A stretch of DNA of 64,000 nucleotides from JACMLD01 sp040007355 (GTDB lineage Bacteria > Bacteroidota > Bacteroidia > Chitinophagales > Chitinophagaceae). How positions within the stretch are numbered: the stretch's first letter is position 1; each line of letters starts with the position of its first letter. The notes below the pieces were generated by a model, which was given only the letters and a program-made list of their open reading frames with translations, was not told the origin of the DNA and searched no databases. This document shows positions 16,716-26,249 of this stretch, piece after piece. The DNA lies in contig JBDTVE010000072.1 in assembly GCA_040007355.1 (NCBI GenBank), positions 1 through 64,000 of the forward strand. The letters are read 5' to 3'. A program made the translations under genes and the position numbers.

Positions 16716-18026
16716 ATGAAAATATTCCTGGGTGTATTTTTTTTACTTGGCTTTGTATCCCATTCGTTTTCGCAGACCGCAGATTCGTTATTGTCCTCGG
16801 CTTCCCTGCAGAACTGCGTGCAGTATGCATTAAAACACCAGCCGCTGATCCAGCAATCGCTGCTGGATGAAGAAATTACAGAAAGAGCGATCCGCATACG
16901 GCTGGCAGACTGGTACCCGCAACTGAATTTCAATTATAATATCCAGCACAATTTCCAGGTACAAACCAGTATTATAGGCGGCAACCCTGTAAAACTGGGG
17001 GTGAACAATACCTCCTACGGCCAGTTTGGCCTTACACAGGCTATTTTTAACAAAGATGTTTTACTGGCCAGCCGCAGCGCGGCAGATGTGAGAAAACAGG
17101 CAAGACAAACTACCGTGGGCAATAAAATTGACATAGTGGTAAACGTTAGTAAGGCATTTTATGATGTATTGCTCACACAGCAACAGATCAGCCTTGACAA
17201 TGAAACACTGAACAGGCTGGAGAAAAGTCTGAAAAATGCACACGACCAGTATACCGGCGGCATTGTAGACAAGATTGATTATAAAAGAGCCACCATTGCC
17301 CTGAACAATGCCAGGGCCCAGAAACGCCAGGACCAGGAAAACCTGGACGCCAAATATGCCGGTTTAAGAAACCAGATGGGGTACCCGGCCGGTAAAACAC
17401 TTGACCTGGTATACGACAGCACCCAATTGGAAAAAGATGTTTATACCGATACCAGCCAGGGTCTGCATTATGAAAACCGCATAGAATTTCAGTTGCTGCA
17501 AACCCAAAAACGGTTACAGGCCAGCAACCTAACGTATTATAAATGGGGTTATCTGCCGGTGGTTAACTTGTTTGGAAATTATAACCTGAATTACCTGAAC
17601 AATGACCTGGGCAAGCTGTACAACCAAAACTACCCCAATTCTTTTGCGGGCATTTCACTGGCCTTTCCCATTTTCCAGGGCGGCAAAAGAATACAGCAGA
17701 TACGCCAGGCAGAACTGCAGTTGAAACGGGTGGACTATGATATACTGTCGCTGCAAAATAATATCAGTGCCGCCTATGCGCAGGCACTCGCGTCGTACAA
17801 AAGCTATTTGAACTACTATGCCATATTAAAAGACAACCTGGCCATTGCCACCGATGTATACAATACCATTCAGTTGCAATATAAAGAGGGGGTAAAAACC
17901 TACCTGGACGTGATTTTTGCAGAAACCGATCTGCGTTCTGCACAGGTAAATTATACCAATGCGTTGTACCAGGTAATCAGCAGTAAACTGGATGTGCAAA
18001 AGGAACTGGGCGCCATCCCGTATTAG
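16716..18026 (+). CDS. TolC family outer-membrane efflux protein
   Basis: 436 residues from the chosen start. The signal peptide is MKIFLGVFFLLGFVSHSFSQ. Two outer-membrane efflux protein repeats follow, with long alpha-hairpin segments (for example residues around the LLTQQQISLDNETLNRLEKS region) and beta-strand portions (GISLAFPIFQGGKRI). It forms the outer-membrane duct of a tripartite pump. The open frame continues upstream to a TTG at 16623, but that overlaps the promoter, so the ATG at 16716 is preferred. First gene of a three-gene efflux operon. Confidence 0.92.
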   Translation: MKIFLGVFFLLGFVSHSFSQTADSLLSSASLQNCVQYALKHQPLIQQSLLDEEITERAIRIRLADWYPQLNFNYNIQHNFQVQTSIIGGNPVKLGVNNTSYGQFGLTQAIFNKDVLLASRSAADVRKQARQTTVGNKIDIVVNVSKAFYDVLLTQQQISLDNETLNRLEKSLKNAHDQYTGGIVDKIDYKRATIALNNARAQKRQDQENLDAKYAGLRNQMGYPAGKTLDLVYDSTQLEKDVYTDTSQGLHYENRIEFQLLQTQKRLQASNLTYYKWGYLPVVNLFGNYNLNYLNNDLGKLYNQNYPNSFAGISLAFPIFQGGKRIQQIRQAELQLKRVDYDILSLQNNISAAYAQALASYKSYLNYYAILKDNLAIATDVYNTIQLQYKEGVKTYLDVIFAETDLRSAQVNYTNALYQVISSKLDVQKELGAIPY

Positions 18027-18089
18027 CTTCGGTGAAATGTAATGACCCGGTTTGCGCCTTGCAAATATTTGAAAATAGTAATACCCATT

Positions 18090-19298
18090 ATGCGTAAATC
18101 ACTGTTATATATGAAACCGAATTGTTTGGTGCTGCTTGTCTGCTGCGCAGGCGGTTTATTAATTTCTTCCTGTGGTTCCTCGGGTAAACCCGCGGAAGCG
18201 CCCAAGGCGCCGCCCCCTGTACCGGTAGTTACCGCTACCGTGCAACTGGGCAGTGCCGTATATTATGATGAATACCCGGCCACCGTGGTTGCGCTGAACG
18301 AAGTACAGTTGCGACCCCAGGTAACGGGTTATATAACCGGTATTTTTTTCAAAGACGGTCAGCGGGTAAGCAAGGGTCAGAAATTGTATTCACTGGACCA
18401 GCAGCAATACCAGGCCAGCTATAAGCAGGCCGTGGCCAATCTAAATGTTGCCACCGCCAACCTGGGCAAAGCACAACAGGATGCAGACCGCTATGCAGAA
18501 CTATTGAAAAAAGATGCCATTGCCAGACAAACCGCCGAACACGCGCAGTCCGACCTGCAGGCTTCCAAGATGCAGCTGGAAGCGGCAAAGGCAAATGTGG
18601 CCAGCGTGCAAACCAATGTCAACTATTCAACTATTTATGCCCCATTCAACGGTACCATTGGCATTTCGCAGGTAAAACTGGGCACCGCGGTATCGCCGGG
18701 GCAGACCATTTTAAATACGATTTCCTCTGATAATCCCATTGCGGTGGATATGGCTGTTGACCAGAAAGAGATAGGCCGTTTCGGGATGCTGCAGCAAAAA
18801 ACAACTGCGGCAACGGATTCCACCTTTTCCCTGGTGCTGCCCGACCACGGAGTATACGCCTTCCCGGGTCATATCAGTTTAATAGACCGGGCCGTAGACC
18901 CCCAGACCGGCACCATTAAAACAAGGCTGGTGTTTCCCAATAAAAATAATTTGCTGAAAGCGGGCATGAGCTGTAATGTGCGGGTAAAAAATAACGGCAA
19001 CAGCCAATCGCTTTTAATCCCGGCCAGGGCCGTTATGGAGCAAATGGGGGAATATTTTGTGTACGTGGTGGGAGACAGCAATAAAGTGTCTCAACGCAAA
19101 ATACAAACCGGTCAGGTTATCAATGATAAAATAATGGTGAAAAGCGGGTTGCAGGAAAACGACCAGATAGTGATCGAAGGCGTGCAAAAACTGCACGACG
19201 GCACCCTGGTACAACCCGCGGCAGACAGCAGTGATTTTAAACAGGAAGGCGGCGCAGTAAAGACGAAAAGCGACAGCGCCGCCAACCCGAAAAAATGA
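18090..19298 (+). CDS. RND efflux periplasmic adaptor (membrane fusion protein)
   Basis: 402 residues from the chosen ATG. It has a lipoprotein signal peptide with Cys28 in LISSC. The barrel-sandwich/lipoyl halves include VQLRPQVTGYITGIFFKDGQ and NYSTIYAPFNGTIG, flanking an alpha-hairpin (YKQAVANLNVATANLGKAQQ), then the beta-barrel and membrane-proximal domains (SLLIPARAVMEQMGEYFVYV). It bridges the TolC-type duct and the RND pump. Alternative starts are 18042 and 18111; the latter (MKPNCLVLLV) would also give a lipoprotein signal. It lies 63 bp after tolC and 38 bp before the pump gene. Confidence 0.92.
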   Translation: MRKSLLYMKPNCLVLLVCCAGGLLISSCGSSGKPAEAPKAPPPVPVVTATVQLGSAVYYDEYPATVVALNEVQLRPQVTGYITGIFFKDGQRVSKGQKLYSLDQQQYQASYKQAVANLNVATANLGKAQQDADRYAELLKKDAIARQTAEHAQSDLQASKMQLEAAKANVASVQTNVNYSTIYAPFNGTIGISQVKLGTAVSPGQTILNTISSDNPIAVDMAVDQKEIGRFGMLQQKTTAATDSTFSLVLPDHGVYAFPGHISLIDRAVDPQTGTIKTRLVFPNKNNLLKAGMSCNVRVKNNGNSQSLLIPARAVMEQMGEYFVYVVGDSNKVSQRKIQTGQVINDKIMVKSGLQENDQIVIEGVQKLHDGTLVQPAADSSDFKQEGGAVKTKSDSAANPKK

Positions 19299-19336
19299 GT
19301 TTACCGATTACCAAACCCAGTAACGAAATAAATTAG

Positions 19337-22300
19337 ATGATTGCAGATACTTTCATACGCAGACCAGTAACCGCTATTGTTATTTCTGTTGTAATTGTTC
19401 TACTGGGGGTGTTGGCAATACTCAACCTGCCCATTAGCCAGTATCCGGATATAACACCGCCCATTGTACAGATTACGGGCAATTATACCGGCGCCGATGC
19501 GCAAACCGTGGAACAAACTGTTACCACGCCCGTGGAAACACAGGTAAACGGCACGCCCGGCATGGCCTACCTGCAAAGTAACAGTACCAGCGACGGCCGT
19601 ACCACCATTAACGTAAACCTGCAGGTGGGTACCAATCCCGATATTGCCGCGCTGGACATCCAGAACCGGGTTGGCATTGCCACGCCGCAATTGCCCGATG
19701 ATGTAAAACGCCTGGGGTTAACCACCCGTAAGCGCAATCCCAGTATTCTCATGCTGGTGGCCATGTTTACACCCCAGGGAACGCACAACGTAACCTTTGT
19801 AGACAACTATACCAATATATTTGTGCGCGATGCATTGCTCCGTGTACCCGGTGTGGGCGATATCTTCACCCGTGCCGATGATTTCAGTATGCGTATATGG
19901 CTGCAGCCGGATAAAATGGCCCAATTGGGTCTTACTGCCAATGATATTGTGGCCTCCCTCACCGAGCAGAATGTTCAGATAGCGGCTGGTTCCGTGGGCT
20001 CCGCACCCCAGTCTAAAACCCAGGCTTTTGAGTACACGGTTTTTACCAATAGCCGGTTAAACAGCGTGCAGCAGTTCAGTGACATTATTGTACGCAGCAG
20101 GCCAGCAGAAGGTTCCATTGTTTACCTGAAAGACGTGGCACGGGCGGAACTGGGTAAATTCAGTTATGCCAGCAACTCGTTTGTAGATGGTAAACGGGCT
20201 TCTTATCTGCTTATCTACCAGGCGCCCGGCAGCAATGCACTGGATGTGGCAAAAGGCATTTACAAGGCCATGGAAAACCTGAAAAAATCTTTTCCAAAAG
20301 ACATCGATTACGTGGTGCCTTTTGAAAGCGTATCAGTGGTACAGGTATCCATACGCGAAGTGGTAAAAACGTTGCTCGAAGCGCTGAGCCTGGTAATACT
20401 GGTAGTGTTTTTGTTCCTGCAGAGCTGGCGCGCTACCCTGATACCGGTACTGGCCATCCCGGTTTCCATCATCGGTACATTTGCCCTGTTCATACCGCTG
20501 GGATTTACCATCAATACCCTTACCATGTTTGGTTTTGTACTGGCCATCGGTATCGTGGTAGACGATGCCATTGTGGTGGTGGAAGCCGTACAACATTATA
20601 TTGATACGGAAGGTATATCGGCCAAAGAAGCTACTAAAAAAGCCATGAAGGATATCTCCGGACCGGTGGTGGCCATCGCGTTGATACTGGCTGCCGTATT
20701 TGTGCCGGTGGCCTTTATACCGGGTATCGTGGGAAGGCTTTATCAGCAGTTTGCCATTACCATTGCCATCTCCGTGCTGATCTCCGCATTTGTAGCGCTT
20801 TCATTAACGCCCGCGCTGTGCTCGTTGTTTTTAAAGCCGATGCATTTGACAAATAAATCGCGGGGTTTAAACGCCTTTTTCTTCCGGTTCAACCGATGGT
20901 TTCAAAGAACCACCGACCGGTACAATGCCGGTGTAAAAAGAGTCATTAAAGGGGCGCCCTACGCCATTGTTGCGCTTATCTGTATCTATGCGGGCACCGG
21001 TTTATTATTTAAAGCCAAGCCAACCGGTTTTATTCCTACAGAAGACGAAGGCCGTTTATATGTTACCTATGAATTACCGGAAGCCTCCTCCACCACCCGC
21101 AGCCTTGAAGTGCTGGACACCGTGATGAGTATACTTAAACAAACCCCGGGTATTGCGCATTATGCCGGCCTGGGCGGACTGAACGTGGTTACTTTTGCCG
21201 CCAAATCAAACAGCGGTACCGTGTTTTCCCAATTAAAGCCATGGGATCAACGTACCGATAAATCGCTTCAGTTAAGCAGTTTGATTTCCACCCTGCAGAA
21301 AAAATTTGCTTCCATCAAGGGCGCCAACGTAATTGTTATTTCCCCGCCGGCCATACCCGGTCTCGGACAAACAGGCGGTTTTACTTTTGAATTGGAACAG
21401 AAAGAAAGCACAGACGATATCAAACAGTTTGAGAAAGTGGTGAATAATTTTGTTGCGGAAGCCAATAAAAGACCTGAGATCAGTCGCGCTTTCTCCTTTT
21501 TTACCGCGCGCACACCCGGTTACCAGGTAGATGTTGACAGAGAAAAATGTAAAAAACTGGGTGTGTCCATTTCAGACGTATACAATACCATGCAAACATT
21601 CCTGGGCAGCCGTTATGTGAATGATTTTACCATTTATGGAAGAAATTACCACGTGGTGGCCCAGGCCGACACCGCGTTCCGGGCGGGCATCGGCAACCTG
21701 GATAAATATTATGTGCGCAACCAGTCCGGCGACCTGCTCCCGCTCAGTATACTGGTCAGCTACAAGGTAACGGAAAGCGCCCCGCTGGTATCGCACTACA
21801 ACCTTTTTCGAACAGCGGAAATAAACGGTGGTGCCGGCCCCGGCTATAGCAGCGGCCAGGCCATTGCGGCATTGCGCGAAACGGCGGCAAAGGTATTGCC
21901 GGCGGGTTATGGGTACGAGTTTTCCGGTCTCAGCCGCGAGGAAATCAACTCCGGTAACAGTACCATCATCATTTTTTCCCTGTCCATTGTATTTGTATTC
22001 CTGTTCCTGGCGGCCTTGTATGAAAGCTGGTCGGTACCCTTTTCTGTGTTGCTGGCGGTTCCGCTTGGGGCCTTCGGCGCCATTCTAACGCTTACCCTTA
22101 TCCCAAGACTCACCAATAGCGTGTATGCCCAAATAGGTTTGATTACGCTGATAGGCCTGGCCGCTAAAAACGCCATCCTTATCGTGGAGTTTGCAAAGGA
22201 AAGGGTAGACCGGGGGATGCCTTTGCTACAGGCAACGATGGAAGCCGTTGATTTACGGTTACGCCCTATTGTTATGACCTCCATGGCATTTATACTGGGT

Positions 22301-22525
22301 GTGTTGCCCCTGGCTTTTGCCCAGGGTGCCGGCGCGGTGGCCCGTTCTACCATTGGTTGGACCGTGCTGGGCGGTATGCTGGGCGCCACCCTGCTGGCCA
22401 TCTTTATGGTACCCGTACTGTTTATTGTTATTACCCGGCTGGCCTATGGGAAAAAGCAACTGGCGGAAATGGAACTCAGGGCTAAGGAAGAAGGCGACGA
22501 AAGGGAAGAATCGATAGGAGCCTGA
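19337..22525 (+). CDS. RND efflux pump inner-membrane permease, HAE1 family
   Basis: 1062 residues, the usual size for AcrB-like pumps. Twelve membrane segments with two large periplasmic loops are expected. The proton-relay residues are seen: Asp409-Asp410 in GIVVDDAIVVVEA and Lys944 in AAKNAILIVEFAK. Other family landmarks are ADTFIRRPVTAIVIS at the N-terminus, LPISQYPDITPP, and the C-terminal FMVPVLFIVITR. HAE1 pumps export hydrophobic or amphiphilic compounds using the proton gradient; substrates here are unknown. Last gene of the operon; a decayed regulator lies convergently just behind it. Confidence 0.95.
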   Translation: MIADTFIRRPVTAIVISVVIVLLGVLAILNLPISQYPDITPPIVQITGNYTGADAQTVEQTVTTPVETQVNGTPGMAYLQSNSTSDGRTTINVNLQVGTNPDIAALDIQNRVGIATPQLPDDVKRLGLTTRKRNPSILMLVAMFTPQGTHNVTFVDNYTNIFVRDALLRVPGVGDIFTRADDFSMRIWLQPDKMAQLGLTANDIVASLTEQNVQIAAGSVGSAPQSKTQAFEYTVFTNSRLNSVQQFSDIIVRSRPAEGSIVYLKDVARAELGKFSYASNSFVDGKRASYLLIYQAPGSNALDVAKGIYKAMENLKKSFPKDIDYVVPFESVSVVQVSIREVVKTLLEALSLVILVVFLFLQSWRATLIPVLAIPVSIIGTFALFIPLGFTINTLTMFGFVLAIGIVVDDAIVVVEAVQHYIDTEGISAKEATKKAMKDISGPVVAIALILAAVFVPVAFIPGIVGRLYQQFAITIAISVLISAFVALSLTPALCSLFLKPMHLTNKSRGLNAFFFRFNRWFQRTTDRYNAGVKRVIKGAPYAIVALICIYAGTGLLFKAKPTGFIPTEDEGRLYVTYELPEASSTTRSLEVLDTVMSILKQTPGIAHYAGLGGLNVVTFAAKSNSGTVFSQLKPWDQRTDKSLQLSSLISTLQKKFASIKGANVIVISPPAIPGLGQTGGFTFELEQKESTDDIKQFEKVVNNFVAEANKRPEISRAFSFFTARTPGYQVDVDREKCKKLGVSISDVYNTMQTFLGSRYVNDFTIYGRNYHVVAQADTAFRAGIGNLDKYYVRNQSGDLLPLSILVSYKVTESAPLVSHYNLFRTAEINGGAGPGYSSGQAIAALRETAAKVLPAGYGYEFSGLSREEINSGNSTIIIFSLSIVFVFLFLAALYESWSVPFSVLLAVPLGAFGAILTLTLIPRLTNSVYAQIGLITLIGLAAKNAILIVEFAKERVDRGMPLLQATMEAVDLRLRPIVMTSMAFILGVLPLAFAQGAGAVARSTIGWTVLGGMLGATLLAIFMVPVLFIVITRLAYGKKQLAEMELRAKEEGDEREESIGA

Positions 22526-22540
22526 TGGGCGTAGCGTTGT

Positions 22541-23059
22541 TCAGATATTGTTTTCAACAATGAATTTCATTAAAGCCGAAGGCGTATTAAGCCCCAGTTG
22601 CTGCATAATATTTTTACGGTAGGTTTTATTATTGTAAATACTTAAAAAATGGCGTTCTGCTATTTGTTGGTTGGTATGGCCGTATTTTATCACTTGTATG
22701 ATTTCAAATTCCCTTTTGGTGAAATTAAATTGTTTCAGGAACACGTCCTTGCTATCGGATTCGTTGCTTGTTTTTGGAGAACGGTAGGGAAAGCTACTAT
22801 GGCCTTCGGCTATCAGGTGAATGCTTTGCAATAGTTCCTGTTTCTTGTTGTTTTGAGCTGCTAGCCGTTTGGCCCCTATTGTTTTGCTTTTTCTACCAGG
22901 GGTTCTTCGCTATAAATCGGACAAAAACGGCACAGGCAGTTCCAGGAATTCCATTTGTTTGATAAAGGCATAAGCGGTTTTTTGGGATTACGCCATTTTA
23001 TCAATAGACTGGCCCGGAGAGCCGATTGCCCGCGAAATAATAAAGACTACCAGTAACAT
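22541..23059 (-). pseudogene. Decayed LuxR-type HTH regulator
   Basis: The 3' part encodes an intact LuxR-family HTH (FTKREFEIIQVIKYGHTNQQIAE followed by SIYNNKTYRKNIMQQLGL), readable as 96 residues from a TTG at 22829-22831. The same frame stays open upstream without an ATG and gives plausible helical protein up to about 22915. There a second minus-strand frame takes over (ending at a stop at 22910-22912) that reads back through one in-frame TAA at 22988-22990 to an ATG at 23057-23059. One frameshift plus one nonsense codon explain the pattern. The gene lies convergent to the RND pump gene. A short functional HTH-only protein from the TTG cannot be excluded. Confidence 0.55.
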
Positions 23060-23413
23060 GATTTTCCCTGCCGGCATCCGAGTTGGTTTTAGCTTGGCTG
23101 AAAATTACCGCTTGTTCCAATATCAACGGTATTCATACAATTTAAAATACCAAGTACTTTGTATAGTGTTTGATGGCCAGATGCCAAATATTTGTATCTT
23201 AGAAGCCGATATACCGTTTATACAAGCCAGTTATAACGATTTTTCTCCGGATATTTTCCCCGGTTGATTAGCCGTTGTAAGTCCCGGGATTAAAAAAATG
23301 CTTTCGGGCAACTTTGAACAGCGGCGCTCTTCAATCCTATTATAAGACCACCTGCTGTTCTTATATTTTTAAACTTTAAACAATGCTTATGACCAGGTTT
23401 TGCTTTGCTTTTT

Positions 23414-23575
23414 ATGGCCGCAATGGTGTCTACCGTACCCATCCACGTTTTAGGCGCCGTAATATCAAAGAAAGTTGTTAATAACACGGAAAGCAATGCC
23501 AGCATTGCCTGGAACCGGTTGCTGGGAAGTTTTGAGAACACCATACCCGAATTGCAAAGCCGTCTTTCCAAATAA
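23414..23575 (+). CDS. Small ORF, possibly frameshifted secreted peptide
   Basis: 53 codons from ATG 23414 to TAA 23573-23575. The start is hydrophobic (MAAMVSTVPIHVLGAVIS) and the remainder polar (ending IPELQSRLSK). Five in-frame codons just before the ATG (GFALLF) extend the hydrophobic stretch, while an ATG at 23387-23392 in another frame begins MTRFCFAF. One indel in the ctttgctttttat run would join them into a normal signal-peptide-like N-terminus. It sits 27 bp before the beta-barrel protein gene on the same strand. Family unknown; could be a remnant. Confidence 0.3.
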   Translation: MAAMVSTVPIHVLGAVISKKVVNNTESNASIAWNRLLGSFENTIPELQSRLSK

Positions 23576-23602
23576 TCAATTTAACCCCTAAACATTTATA
23601 TC

Positions 23603-24325
23603 ATGAAGTTAGTTTCATTGCTCGTTATTTCCTGCTGTCTCGGATGCGCGTCGTTTGCACAAAAAGCGCCCAAAGTATTCCGACCTTTCTATTTCAATTT
23701 TGGCCTCAATATGGGTAGCGGCCATTATGGTTCAGCACCCCTGGCTTCCTATAACGCCAAACAGAATATACTGGATGGTTACTATGGCGTGAAAATGGGA
23801 TACCTGTTTGAGCTTGGCACAAAAATCTATTTTAACAGCTCAGAACATAAGCTGCGGTACGGGCTGGACTGGACTTTTTTATCGGCCAGTTACAATGAAA
23901 TGAACTGGGATGCCTATGCGGCAGCAAAAGGCGGTACCGTTACCGGGGCGCGTATTTTCAACGTGTCTACCAAACTGGGGCCGGTGCTGTCTTATAATAT
24001 CGTTAAAAAACTGGTTGCACACCTCCACTTCCAAGTGGCGCCGGTGGTGCATTATTCCACCTTTGAATATAATAAGGGAGGTGCAACAACTGAAGATTTC
24101 AATTTCAATGCAGATAACCTTAAAGATCTGTATGGCGGTATAAAAACTAACCTGGGGGTAGGCGTTAGTTGGGGCGTTATTGGCCTGGGCCTGGATTATT
24201 TCAGCGGCAAACTGAAGACCGGCTACCTGTACGACAATACCCTCACCGGTGAAAACAGTAGCAATACCCTGTATCAGAAAATTTCCACATCTTCCCTCCA
24301 GCTAAAACTAACCCTTAACCTGTAA
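23603..24325 (+). CDS. Predicted outer-membrane beta-barrel protein
   Basis: 240 residues with a signal peptide (MKLVSLLVISCCLGCASFAQ). The rest consists of alternating amphipathic beta strands with aromatic belts (FYFNFGLNMGSGHYG, GYLFELGTKIYFNSS, LRYGLDWTFLSASYN, VAHLHFQVAPVVHYSTFEYN), ending in SSLQLKLTLNL with a hydrophobic final residue pattern fit for barrel insertion. No specific family is recognised. It is followed by a strong terminator and probably forms a single unit, perhaps with the small upstream ORF. Confidence 0.7.
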   Translation: MKLVSLLVISCCLGCASFAQKAPKVFRPFYFNFGLNMGSGHYGSAPLASYNAKQNILDGYYGVKMGYLFELGTKIYFNSSEHKLRYGLDWTFLSASYNEMNWDAYAAAKGGTVTGARIFNVSTKLGPVLSYNIVKKLVAHLHFQVAPVVHYSTFEYNKGGATTEDFNFNADNLKDLYGGIKTNLGVGVSWGVIGLGLDYFSGKLKTGYLYDNTLTGENSSNTLYQKISTSSLQLKLTLNL

Positions 24326-24355
24326 ACCCCGGGACGGCTGTTTCAGGAACAGCGC

Positions 24356-24401
24356 AAAACAGGGTGCATCTGTATGCCGTTATTTAGATGCACCCTGTTT
24401 T
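24356..24401 (+). terminator. Strong intrinsic terminator (bidirectional)
   Basis: Perfect 16-pair stem: 24356-24371 with 24386-24401, 14-base loop. The stem arms begin with aaaa and end with tttt, so either strand has a U-tract. It lies 31 bp behind the beta-barrel gene. Confidence 0.8.
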
Positions 24402-24568
24402 ACTTCGTTTACCATTTTCTGTATTGAGGATCCTGGTATGCTGGAAAATTGACGGCATACCGGTGTATTTCACATGCAATTTTTCAATCGGTAAAAGGTA
24501 TTTCTACGATGTGGATAAGCCGTCTTTGGCATGGCAAATGCAATACCATGGATGCTAAAATCCGCCTT

Positions 24569-24646
24569 ATGAAAAAAACCATTGTATTGAACCTGGCGTT
24601 TATACTGTTGTTTTATTTTTTGTTACGGGTCTTTCTTCCAATATAA
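24569..24646 (+). CDS. Possible 25-residue membrane peptide
   Basis: The frame from ATG 24569 encodes MKKTIVLNLAFILLFYFLLR plus five residues, a Lys-rich start followed by a single hydrophobic helix. It lies in the 352-bp gap between a terminator (24356-24401) and the convergent trmD gene. There is no promoter box or conserved context to support it; AT-rich DNA often gives such frames by chance. The rest of this gap shows nothing else. Confidence 0.2.
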   Translation: MKKTIVLNLAFILLFYFLLRVFLPI

Positions 24647-24677
24647 AAAACGCCCGGGCATTGGTGTTGATTCAATC

Positions 24678-25355
24678 TCAATCGTTCAGCAGGCCGGGTC
24701 TTCTTTCGCGCGTACGCTGCAGGGATTGCTCGTATCGCCAGTCTTCAATTTTTTTTGGGTCTCCGCTCAGTAGTATATCGGGTACTTTTATGCCCCGAAA
24801 ATCGGCGGGTCTTGTATAGACCGGCGGGGCCAGTAAATTATCCTGGAAGGAATCAAAAAGCGCGGAAGTTTCATCATTTAAAACCCCGGGCAGTAACCTG
24901 CCTACGGCATCTGCCACTACCGCTGCGGCCAGTTCGCCCCCGCTGAGTACATAGTCACCGATTGAAATTTCACGGGTTACATATTGCTGGCGGATACGGT
25001 CGTCAATACCCTTATAATGGCCACAGATAATCAGTATGTTTTTTTTTAAGGAGAGTTGGTTGGCGGTTTGCTGGTTAAACCCATCCCCGTCGGGGGTCAT
25101 ATAAATCACCTCGTCATAGGCCGTTACGGCGGAAAGGGATTCAATGGCATTGGCCAGCGGTTCGGGCATCATCACCATACCGGCGCCACCGCCGTACTGG
25201 TAGTCGTCTACCTGGCCATATTCATTTACCGCCCATTTACGCAGGTGATGTACGTTTACTTCCAGCAAACCTTTTGCCTGCGCCCGCTTTATAATGCTGT
25301 GCTGCAGGGGGCTTTCCAGTAGTTCCGGCACCACCGATAAAATGTCGATCTTCAT
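24678..25355 (-). CDS. trmD: tRNA (guanine-N1)-methyltransferase
   Basis: 225-residue SPOUT methyltransferase that makes m1G37 in tRNAs with G36. N-terminal knot-fold landmarks are KIDILSVVPELLESP, QYGGGAGMVMMPEPL and YMTPDGDGFNQQ. The SAM-binding knot is LIICGHYKGIDDRIRQ, followed by SIGDYVLSGGELAAAVVADA and the family C-terminal segment DDETS-like region LNDETSALFDSF. It is separated from rimM/rpsP by three unrelated genes. A TAAGTTTG box ends only four bases before the ATG, suggesting a leaderless mRNA. Confidence 0.95.
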   Translation of the reverse strand: MKIDILSVVPELLESPLQHSIIKRAQAKGLLEVNVHHLRKWAVNEYGQVDDYQYGGGAGMVMMPEPLANAIESLSAVTAYDEVIYMTPDGDGFNQQTANQLSLKKNILIICGHYKGIDDRIRQQYVTREISIGDYVLSGGELAAAVVADAVGRLLPGVLNDETSALFDSFQDNLLAPPVYTRPADFRGIKVPDILLSGDPKKIEDWRYEQSLQRTRERRPGLLND

Positions 25356-25359
25356 GCAG

Positions 25360-25367
25360 CAAACTTA
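25360..25367 (-). promoter_or_regulatory. Putative -7 box directly upstream of trmD
   Basis: TAAGTTTG on the minus strand, an exact TAnnTTTG match, with four bases (ctgc) between its G and the trmD ATG. A start of transcription at the usual distance would fall on the ATG itself. Confidence 0.35.
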
Positions 25368-25502
25368 AGAAGAAAACCGCACTGTGTCCATTGCGGGTAA
25401 TGGAATGCCGCGCTGGCCAGGCCATTGCTAACAGGCTGACCACGGCTGCTTAAGAACAATTATTATTGTCTTATTTTCGCACTGGCCTTATAATATTTGA
25501 TT

Positions 25503-26090
25503 ATGAGAAAAAGCTATCTGATACTTTTTATTGCCATCACATTGGCTGCTTCCTGCCAGAAAGCCATCAGCGATTTTGACCCGGCAACAACGACCACGCA
25601 GCCGCCTTCCAACGGCAGCGGCAGTTTTGAAGCTACCATAAACGGTGAGAAGAAAAGCTTTACGGTTAAGGCGGCAACGCTGGTGCGGAATCTGGCGGCC
25701 AATGAAAAGCGGATGGATATAACAGGTATCTCAACCGATAACAAAACGACGCTGATCCTTACCCTGGGCGAAGAAATCAGCCAGGGCAATACGGTAACGG
25801 TAAAAAAATATGTATTAAATGCTTTCCCTGATGATGATCCGGCGACGCCGGGGATCGACGAAAGCCTCTATACCCAGGGGTTTACTACTTATGGAATTGC
25901 TATTGGAAGTAACTGGTTATATGATGTGTTTGAAGAAAACGGCAGTTGTACGGTAAGCAATTGTGATGCGGCTGCTACCCGGATTTCAGGCGAATTTGAA
26001 ACCACGCTGACCGATCTGATTGATGCTACACATATCGTGAGAATAACCGCGGGCAAGTTCACCAATATCAAATACACGGTACAGAATTAA
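25503..26090 (+). CDS. Hypothetical lipoprotein, DUF6252-like
   Basis: 195 residues from ATG 25503 (a TTG two codons upstream is less likely). The lipoprotein signal ends ITLAASC with Cys at about residue 17. A Thr/Pro-rich linker follows, then a beta-rich domain beginning GSFEATINGEKKSFTVKAAT, the style of small Bacteroidota surface lipoproteins such as DUF6252. Two Cys residues (CTVSNC) near residue 155 could form a disulfide. Family is only tentatively recognised; function unknown. It is flanked by trmD and peroxiredoxin on the other strand. Confidence 0.6.
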   Translation: MRKSYLILFIAITLAASCQKAISDFDPATTTTQPPSNGSGSFEATINGEKKSFTVKAATLVRNLAANEKRMDITGISTDNKTTLILTLGEEISQGNTVTVKKYVLNAFPDDDPATPGIDESLYTQGFTTYGIAIGSNWLYDVFEENGSCTVSNCDAAATRISGEFETTLTDLIDATHIVRITAGKFTNIKYTVQN

Positions 26091-26194
26091 TCGGCCCCGG
26101 GATGGACCTGCCTGCACCACATAGATTTACCGTTGAAGGGTGCGACGCAACTACTGCCCCCCGATGCTCCTATGCCGGGCTCCCCAGTATTGTT

Positions 26195-26223
26195 GCAAAA
26201 AAATAAAAGGGCTCCGGGGCCCT
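26195..26223 (-). terminator. Terminator after the peroxiredoxin gene
   Basis: On the minus strand an agggc/gccct stem (26219-26223 with 26208-26212) is followed by tttta and a run of seven T residues (26207-26196). Confidence 0.55.
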
Positions 26224-26249
26224 CTTATCTAAAATTATCTGTTACAAAA

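Noticed and set aside
21907..22401. 164-codon minus-strand frame
   Set aside because: Antisense to the conserved RND pump gene; composition is not protein-like.
23058..23267. 69-codon plus-strand frame
   Set aside because: It begins at the reverse complement of the pseudogene start region and has no family features or promoter.
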